The notes under the pieces: generated by a model
Database searches by the model: none
Told to the model about the DNA's origin: nothing
Seen by the model: only the letters and a program-made list of their open reading frames with translations
From: Flavobacteriaceae bacterium
Lineage (GTDB): Bacteria > Bacteroidota > Bacteroidia > Flavobacteriales > Flavobacteriaceae
Reading direction: 5' to 3'
DNA length: 10,105 nucleotides
NCBI GenBank assembly: GCA_030625995.1
Contig: DAOUPU010000077.1
Location: forward strand, 1 to 10,105
In this document: positions 1-5,024 of the stretch, one piece after another
Position numbering within the stretch: position 1 is the first letter of the stretch
Layout: the number at the start of each line of letters is the position of its first letter
Position numbers and translations under genes: made by a program

Positions 1-1378
1 GCTGAAAATTGCGACTATGGGTTATATAGATCGCATCTTGACCAGATACCAAGGGATCCTTTTCCTTATTTATCCAATAGTATTTGTGGATTGCATTTAT
101 GTCTCCGATCAGGTAAATATCCTTTTGCATTGGTCTGGCAATATAATAATCCAAATGAGCGCCTGGATACCACTTGTAACTGACCAATGGTAAGTTAGAG
201 AGATTTTTGTCCGACAGCTCTAATTCGATCAATTTATTATGGATTTGATCCCATCCAAACATATCCAGAGTAGGGTCATTTTTCCCAAGACGATCACTTG
301 TCAAATCAATTTTTTCTTTCTTTGCGAACCAATTATTATTTACAACTTCAATACCTACAACTGATAAGATCAGAATTAAGGCTAAAACGTAATACACATA
401 AGTTATCTTTTTTTTTGTTGATAAATAAATAGCCGAAATGGGTAATAAAGATACATATCCAATACTTGACCAATGGGGTAATGTATCTCTAAAAACAGAC
501 AAAAAAATAGTAGTTAAAATTAATGGTATACTCACAAATAATAGCAGGTTCAGGCTTGATCGTTTTAAATAATTATTTTTTTTATACGCAAAAAGTGAAA
601 TAATAATTAGCACATAATTAAACGGGTTCATGTAGGCAATTTGCCCGAAAATTTCACGCAAAAAAGAATCTACATTGAAACTATTGCTAAAAAGTGAAAC
701 TCGGTCGGAGTGGTAGTTTATTCCGGTAAATTGGTTTTCATAATTCCAATAAATAATTATGGTAGTAAAAATTGCAGGAATGATCAAACTTAAATATAAA
801 TATGGATTTTTGAATTGATTTCGCTGATAAACAAGGAAATAGATAAAATACCCAAATAGTAAATAGACAGCCTGATATTTTGAATATATTGCAAATCCTA
901 AGGCTGCGAAAGACAAGAATAAATACTTGTTGCCTCTAACTAAACTGGCATTTTTCGTGTATTTTATAAAAAGGCACAGTGATAACAACCAGAAAAAAAC
1001 CAGGGGAGCATCGGGCATTACAAAAAGTCCGCTTATAATAAGACCATAGGTGCTTATTGTAAATAAAACGGAAGCAATAAAACCAGATCTGTCATCATGT
1101 ATTTCTTTACCGACAAGATAGATAAGTATTGTATTAAGGCTCCCGAATATAATAGTTCCTAGTCGTATTGCGATCTCAGAATCAAAAAATAAATCAAATG
1201 TAAATATTTGAATTAAGAACCCTACCATGGGCGGATGATCGAAGTGACTCCAATCCGGATAATTGGCATATGTCCAATAATATACTTCGTCATTCCCTAA
1301 TTGTAAACTGGATCCTAAATAAAATCTAACTAAACTGGATATTACTATTAGTAAAATTAACTTATGTTTTGTGTTCAT
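1..1378 (-). CDS. ArnT/PMT_2-like membrane glycosyltransferase, partial (C-terminus off the left edge)
   Basis: Open frame of 459 codons plus one base, starting at the ATG at 1378-1376 and open to the window edge. It reads as a polytopic inner-membrane glycosyltransferase of the GT-C fold (PMT_2 / GT39-GT83, ArnT-like). These enzymes move a sugar from a polyprenyl-phosphate carrier to a lipid or protein acceptor on the periplasmic face. Seen directly: an N-terminal membrane segment (about 7-25), the first periplasmic loop with the acidic pair D30-E31 in NDEVYYW and then HFDHPPM (45-51), MPDAPLVFFW (121-130), YSKYQA (165-170), PHW (301-303), and many hydrophobic segments up to about residue 347. 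A soluble periplasmic part then begins (from about 350). In the family the Asp of the first loop is catalytic. The start overlaps the end of the PAP2 gene by 17 bases, so the two are co-translated. Donor and acceptor cannot be read from the sequence. Family confidence is high; calling it arnT would be unjustified. Confidence 0.88.
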   Translation of the reverse strand, partial: MNTKHKLILLIVISSLVRFYLGSSLQLGNDEVYYWTYANYPDWSHFDHPPMVGFLIQIFTFDLFFDSEIAIRLGTIIFGSLNTILIYLVGKEIHDDRSGFIASVLFTISTYGLIISGLFVMPDAPLVFFWLLSLCLFIKYTKNASLVRGNKYLFLSFAALGFAIYSKYQAVYLLFGYFIYFLVYQRNQFKNPYLYLSLIIPAIFTTIIIYWNYENQFTGINYHSDRVSLFSNSFNVDSFLREIFGQIAYMNPFNYVLIIISLFAYKKNNYLKRSSLNLLLFVSIPLILTTIFLSVFRDTLPHWSSIGYVSLLPISAIYLSTKKKITYVYYVLALILILSVVGIEVVNNNWFAKKEKIDLTSDRLGKNDPTLDMFGWDQIHNKLIELELSDKNLSNLPLVSYKWYPGAHLDYYIARPMQKDIYLIGDINAIHKYYWINKEKDPLVSGQDAIYITHSRNFQ

Positions 1379-2045
1379 TTTTCTTGATAGAGAAGTTGAC
1401 AGAAATTCTTTCATCTAAGGTTAATTTATTTTTTGAACAAATTCCATCAATAATTTGATGACTAATTAAGGCTATGGATATACCTAAAACGGCTCCAGCC
1501 AGTACGTCTATTAGAAAATGTTGTGATAAATATATTCTTGAAAAACCTGCAATTATTGCTAATAACGCAAAGGTGAATTTTAAAAAATTATTCTTGATAA
1601 TTAATATTAACAAAGTAAAAACAGCAAATGCAGTAGTGGTATGCCCCGACGGAAAACTATTGTTTCGATGAATTTTAACACCTTCTACCAAGTATAAATT
1701 GTAGCTATCCTCAAAGAAAGCAAGGGGTCTGGGGATCCCGTGAAAAAACATTTGCTTTGTTAGATATATTGCCAGCAGGGTTAATAGGGCAGAGGCCAAA
1801 AAATATAAAGACCATCTAAATTTCAAAAACAAGCAAGCTATGATTAAAACAGGAAAGGCAATACCATCTCCTAGATATGTAACATGTTTGAAAAAAAAAT
1901 CTCCAAAACCGGAATGATATTCATTGATCATGAGATGCGTTTGACCTTTGCCATAAATAAAATGGAAGCCAAACCCAATAACTAAAAATGGAATGAATAA
2001 AAAAATTACGGATTTTTCCTTAAAAAAGTTAGATAAACTGTTCAT
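1362..2045 (-). CDS. PAP2-family membrane phosphatase (lipid phosphatase)
   Basis: 227-residue inner-membrane protein with about five or six hydrophobic segments and the three-part PAP2/acid-phosphatase signature. Motif 1 is K97...R106-P107. Motif 2 is PSGH at 132-135, with H135 as the expected catalytic acid/base. Motif 3 is S169-R170, five residues, H176, three residues, D180, where H176 is the expected nucleophile. Family members remove phosphate from undecaprenyl pyrophosphate, phosphatidylglycerophosphate or lipid A (PgpB, BacA-like PAP2, LpxE/LpxF). The sequence does not decide among these. Motif 1 is two residues longer than the usual K-x6-RP, but all catalytic residues are present. 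It is the first gene of an operon: its stop lies 17 bases inside the downstream glycosyltransferase gene. A TATCTTTG box lies 13 bases upstream of its ATG. The C-terminal 30 residues are hydrophilic and probably cytoplasmic. Confidence 0.9.
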   Translation of the reverse strand: MNSLSNFFKEKSVIFLFIPFLVIGFGFHFIYGKGQTHLMINEYHSGFGDFFFKHVTYLGDGIAFPVLIIACLFLKFRWSLYFLASALLTLLAIYLTKQMFFHGIPRPLAFFEDSYNLYLVEGVKIHRNNSFPSGHTTTAFAVFTLLILIIKNNFLKFTFALLAIIAGFSRIYLSQHFLIDVLAGAVLGISIALISHQIIDGICSKNKLTLDERISVNFSIKKNEHKT

Positions 2046-2058
2046 GATCGAATTTCTC

Positions 2059-2066
2059 CAAAGATA
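2059..2066 (-). promoter_or_regulatory. Bacteroidota -7 promoter box for the PAP2-glycosyltransferase operon
   Basis: On the minus strand this reads TATCTTTG, an exact match to the Bacteroidota TAnnTTTG element. Thirteen bases separate it from the PAP2 ATG, giving a predicted leader of under 10 bases. I see no clear TTG-type -33 element at the usual distance upstream, so the call rests on the -7 match and its position. Confidence 0.5.
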
Positions 2067-2203
2067 AAAATTAATTGTAATTCGTTTCTAAGGAAAATCG
2101 GTTTATTGATAGTATATATAATTTTGTTCAATAAAGTGTGATGACCACGGTTTGCATTAAAAACTGACCTGGATACCTAAAAGATATTGATCGCAAGAAT
2201 TAT

Positions 2204-4648
2204 TTAAAATCCTTCACCTTCACCATCACCATTAGGCCCACCTTGTCTTTCGCGTTTTTTCTTTTGTTTAAATCGATAAGCAAATGTTAACCTGAAACTT
2301 CTTTGTCTCCATTGAAATTCACTATAGGAAGTAAATGTGTCAGTAGTAGTAACTCCCTTCCTTTTTCTGGAATTAAACAGATCACTTACATTAAAAGAAA
2401 CGGTTCCATTTCCTTTCATTATATCCCGGCTAAAGGCCATATTGGTTGTAAAATTTCCTTCTCGTTCAGTCTGTGCAGTCTCTCTGGGTCCTCTGTACAT
2501 GAAAGTGGTTTGCCAATCAATTTTAGCAGGAAGAATTATTTTTGCGCTCATTCGGGTAAACCAACTCGTATTATTCGATCCAAAATCTATGCCTTCATGA
2601 AATCCTTCAATTGTAGAGTTGTATATATTAAAGCTCCCATTGAATCTCCAACCTTTGATTGGCGTATAATTAACGGAAAACTCATATCCGTATCTATCCT
2701 CTGTACTTAAATTTATAGGAGTCCATCTTATTATTGGAATTCCTTCATCTGTAGATTGACCGGTATCCTCTCTGATAAATTGAAATACATCAGTGCCATG
2801 GTTGTAATAAAGAGAGGTATTAAATCCTACTTGGGGCCATTTCTTATAATAACCAAGATCAAGGGTATTTGAAATTGAAGGATCTAAAAAAGGATTTCCT
2901 TGAAAGATACTCGTTTTACTCGACTGAGAAGGGAATGGATTGATCCAACGCCCTCTAGCCCTACGAATTCGCCTGCTATAACCCAAAGTTATATTTTGGG
3001 TTTCGCTAAACTCATAAGCTAAGTTTATTGTTGGAAAAAAATCATTGTAATTTTTGTCTGTACTGAAGTCTTCATTAATAGCACTCTTGCTATTAATGAA
3101 GATATCAGTAATTTCCATCCTCAAACCAAATAGCGTTGAAACTTTTCCAAATTTATTGCCATATTGGGTGTATATGGCATGAATATTTTCATCGTAGATA
3201 AATATATTAGAAAGTTTATCATTTAATATAAAATTTCCGTCAATGTCCTCATTATAGAATTTATAGTCTGTCGTCTGATTATTTATATTACTTCTAAAAC
3301 CAACTTCAAACTGCTGATTTTCACCAATAGGCAATACATAATCTCCCTGAAATAACAGTCTATTCTGCTTTTCATCCTGATCAATTTTTTCCGAAGGTTC
3401 ATCGAGTTCCAATGGATAGGTCTCTTCATTCGTAATGAGAGATTTTTCATGATCAGAATTATCTTGATATTGAAAATCTAAAGTTAATTTATGTCCGCTT
3501 TTATTGAAATTTTGAGCATAATTTAAAGCATACTGGTTCACTTTGTCCATAGAATCTTCTTTTTCCACACGAAGAGAAGATCTCTGCGAGACCATATTGT
3601 CATTCAGCTCATCGATATTGTTTGTAGTAATCCTCTTCCCATCAGAATCTCTAAACAAAAAACTGGCAGTAATGGAACTTTTTTCCGTAATGAAATATTC
3701 CAGTCCGAAATTGGTATTTAAATTTTTTCTGTTCCTGTCAAATTCTCTGACTTCTTCCAAAAATGGATTTGTAACATCAGGAGAAAAGTATTCCGTTAAA
3801 GTATAGGCATTTCCGGGACTTTCCCTATTACTATATCCTATGTTGGCAAAGAAATTCACCTTTTTCAACCGGTAATTTAAATTCGTTGAAAATCCAAAAG
3901 TTGTTGGAACCCCGGTGTTAGCTGTAATAGAACCATTGAAACCAAAAGCTTTATCCTGCCGTAAAATAATATTAATAATTCCTGCAGTTCCTTCAGCATC
4001 ATATCGTGCAGAGGGGCTTGTAATTACTTCTACTTGCTTAATTACTTCTGCCGGGAATTGACGCAAAGCCTCTGTATCATTCATTCCTACAAGGCCACTG
4101 GGCTTACCATTTATTAAAATTCGAACACTTTCATTTCCACGCAGACTGACAACACCATCTGCATCGACAGTTACCGACGGGACATTATCCAATACATCAC
4201 TGGCGGTACCACCCTTTACGGTCATGTCCTTGCCAATGTTGTATATTTTTTTATCTAATCTAATCTCAACAGTGCTTTTCTCAGCTATTACTTCAACTTC
4301 ATCTAAAGCTTCTGCATCCTCCTCCAGAAATAATGTGCCAAGATCCATATCTCGATCAACTTTTATATCTTCCAGAACCTTTTTTTTAAATGAAATAAAT
4401 TCAATATTTACAATGTACATACCGGCCGGGACGTCAAATTTAAACCTGCCTTTCTCATTTGTTAATCCACCAAATACTTTTTCGCCTCTTGCGGGTTTAA
4501 ATATAATAGTAGCGAATTCTAAACCCTGATTAGTTTTTTTCTCTACAACCGTTCCACTTACTTCATATTGAGTGAAAGTCCTTTTCTGTTGTGCGGATAA
4601 TATTTGAATAATGCTAAAGAAGAAAATAATTAGCAATAGTTTTTTCAT
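2204..4648 (-). CDS. TonB-dependent-receptor-type outer-membrane beta-barrel protein (receptor 1)
   Basis: 814 residues from the ATG at 4648-4646. I chose this start because it places a signal peptide first (MKKLLLIIFFFSIIQILSA, predicted cut before Q20). The reading frame continues 15 codons further to a TTG, but that extension is polar and would bury the signal. Order of domains: CarboxypepD_reg-like beta-sandwich (about 29-110), TonB-receptor plug (about 115-235) with SVTVDADGVVSLRGN, INGKPSG and PSARYDAEGTAGIINI, then a long beta-barrel of the outer-membrane beta-barrel family (OMP_b-brl_3 type), with NPFLDPSISNTLDLGY late and SFNVSDLFNS near the end. The last strand ends in YRF (791-793) and is followed by a 21-residue tail, first basic (KQKKKRER), then Gly/Asp/Glu-rich. 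The expected role is TonB-driven import or binding of an unknown ligand. No SusD partner is adjacent, so polysaccharide use is not indicated. The downstream neighbour (158 bases) is the PAP2 gene. No convincing promoter or terminator was seen for it. Confidence 0.88.
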   Translation of the reverse strand: MKKLLLIIFFFSIIQILSAQQKRTFTQYEVSGTVVEKKTNQGLEFATIIFKPARGEKVFGGLTNEKGRFKFDVPAGMYIVNIEFISFKKKVLEDIKVDRDMDLGTLFLEEDAEALDEVEVIAEKSTVEIRLDKKIYNIGKDMTVKGGTASDVLDNVPSVTVDADGVVSLRGNESVRILINGKPSGLVGMNDTEALRQFPAEVIKQVEVITSPSARYDAEGTAGIINIILRQDKAFGFNGSITANTGVPTTFGFSTNLNYRLKKVNFFANIGYSNRESPGNAYTLTEYFSPDVTNPFLEEVREFDRNRKNLNTNFGLEYFITEKSSITASFLFRDSDGKRITTNNIDELNDNMVSQRSSLRVEKEDSMDKVNQYALNYAQNFNKSGHKLTLDFQYQDNSDHEKSLITNEETYPLELDEPSEKIDQDEKQNRLLFQGDYVLPIGENQQFEVGFRSNINNQTTDYKFYNEDIDGNFILNDKLSNIFIYDENIHAIYTQYGNKFGKVSTLFGLRMEITDIFINSKSAINEDFSTDKNYNDFFPTINLAYEFSETQNITLGYSRRIRRARGRWINPFPSQSSKTSIFQGNPFLDPSISNTLDLGYYKKWPQVGFNTSLYYNHGTDVFQFIREDTGQSTDEGIPIIRWTPINLSTEDRYGYEFSVNYTPIKGWRFNGSFNIYNSTIEGFHEGIDFGSNNTSWFTRMSAKIILPAKIDWQTTFMYRGPRETAQTEREGNFTTNMAFSRDIMKGNGTVSFNVSDLFNSRKRKGVTTTDTFTSYSEFQWRQRSFRLTFAYRFKQKKKRERQGGPNGDGEGEGF
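2211..2234. repeat. Short 6-base tandem repeat encoding the Gly/Glu tail of receptor 1
   Basis: Four consecutive 6-base units on the plus strand, CCTTCA, CCTTCA, CCATCA, CCATTA. They encode alternating Gly with Glu/Asp/Asn near the C-terminus of receptor 1. The unit is a multiple of three, so copy-number change would lengthen or shorten the tail without a frameshift. It is too short to call a true variable locus from one sequence. Confidence 0.5.
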
Positions 4649-4730
4649 AAAATAATTTTCGGAAGTAATTTTGTAGGACGCTCGAAAGTACAATTGGTTT
4701 AATTTTGTCTTAGTTAAAGCTTTGTTAAAA

Positions 4731-4742
4731 TTAACCGGTTAA
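4731..4742. promoter_or_regulatory. 12-bp perfect palindrome in the divergent receptor 1 / small-protein promoter region
   Basis: TTAACCGGTTAA reads identically on both strands and sits 83 bases upstream of the receptor 1 ATG and 67 bases upstream of the small membrane protein ATG. Its GC core (CCGG) stands out in a very AT-rich intergenic region. Read on the minus strand, it overlaps the first of three TTTAAC repeats (4745-4738, 4730-4724, 4718-4713). A palindrome in a divergent promoter region could be an operator for a dimeric regulator; this is inference and no regulator is encoded nearby. Confidence 0.3.
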
Positions 4743-4781
4743 AAATAATAATTAATTAATGGTCAATAAAAATATATATAT

Positions 4782-4789
4782 TACTTTTG
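4782..4789 (+). promoter_or_regulatory. Bacteroidota -7 promoter box for the small membrane protein gene
   Basis: TACTTTTG matches TAnnTTTG exactly and lies 19 bases before the ATG at 4809. That is nearly the same spacing as the box before the gene at 9435 (20 bases). No clear TTG -33 element is present. The match supports the idea that the small reading frame is expressed. Confidence 0.5.
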
Positions 4790-4808
4790 GGCAAATAAAA
4801 TAAAATTT

Positions 4809-4973
4809 ATGGACTTATCGCAATTTTCCGGTTTCTTAGTATTTCTAACCATATTTAGTATGGGATTTTGGTTGATGATCTTTTTATTAACCTTTGTAGT
4901 ACCTTATTGGTTAGTTGGTAATATCAGGGAAATAATCAAGGATAAAAAAGCGGGTAAAAAAGAAAAATCATAA
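4809..4973 (+). CDS. Small single-pass membrane protein, 54 residues, function unknown
   Basis: ATG to TAA reading frame of 54 codons, in an intergenic region that would otherwise be empty. The product has a hydrophobic stretch at about residues 8-36 (it includes FLVFLTIFSMGFW and ends near VVPYWLVG), then a short amphipathic, strongly basic tail from about residue 39 (REIIKDKKAGKKEKS). By the positive-inside rule the tail is cytoplasmic. Support for a real gene: an exact -7 box 19 bases upstream, codon use like the neighbours, a clean membrane-anchor-plus-basic-tail composition, and a terminator hairpin 15 bases after the stop. I do not recognise a named family. It lies between two receptor genes on the opposite strand, divergent from one and convergent with the other. 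It could be a small regulator or scaffold, but nothing in the sequence fixes a role. Confidence 0.7.
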   Translation: MDLSQFSGFLVFLTIFSMGFWLMIFLLTFVVPYWLVGNIREIIKDKKAGKKEKS

Positions 4974-4988
4974 GATGATAATATATTT

Positions 4989-5024
4989 AAAAAAAGGACG
5001 ATAAATTTTTATCGACCTTTTTTT
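4989..5024. terminator. Bidirectional intrinsic terminator between the small membrane protein gene and receptor 2
   Basis: Two 17-base arms (4989-5005 and 5008-5024) are complementary with one A-A mismatch. The core is GG-A-CGATA pairing with TATCG-A-CC, with an AT-rich loop of about six bases. The left arm begins with seven A and the right arm ends with seven T, so a T-tract follows the hairpin in either direction. It serves the plus-strand small gene (stop at 4973) and the minus-strand receptor 2. The stop codon of receptor 2 (5025-5023) lies inside its T-tract. Confidence 0.85.

Noticed and set aside
1474..1671. A 65-codon plus-strand frame antisense to the PAP2 gene.
   Set aside because: It overlaps the conserved PSGH and SR...H...D coding region of the PAP2 gene and has no features of its own.
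2046..2203. The 158-base gap between receptor 1 and the PAP2 gene, checked for a terminator or small gene.
   Set aside because: No stable GC-containing hairpin with a T-tract and no credible small frame were found. Only the -7 box at 2059-2066 stands out.
2303..2710. Long plus-strand open frames inside receptor 1 (also 2337-2600, 3543-3806, 4224-4529) and inside receptor 2 (6097-6411, 6845-7081).
   Set aside because: They are antisense shadows of strongly supported receptor genes. Their products have no recognisable domain or plausible composition.
4683..4690. A possible -7 box for receptor 1 (TACTTTCG on the minus strand).
   Set aside because: It has a mismatch in the most conserved part of TAnnTTTG and no supporting -33 element, so I did not annotate it.
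4649..4693. A 15-codon upstream extension of receptor 1 beginning at TTG (4693-4691).
   Set aside because: The extension is polar and precedes a textbook signal peptide that begins exactly at the ATG at 4648.
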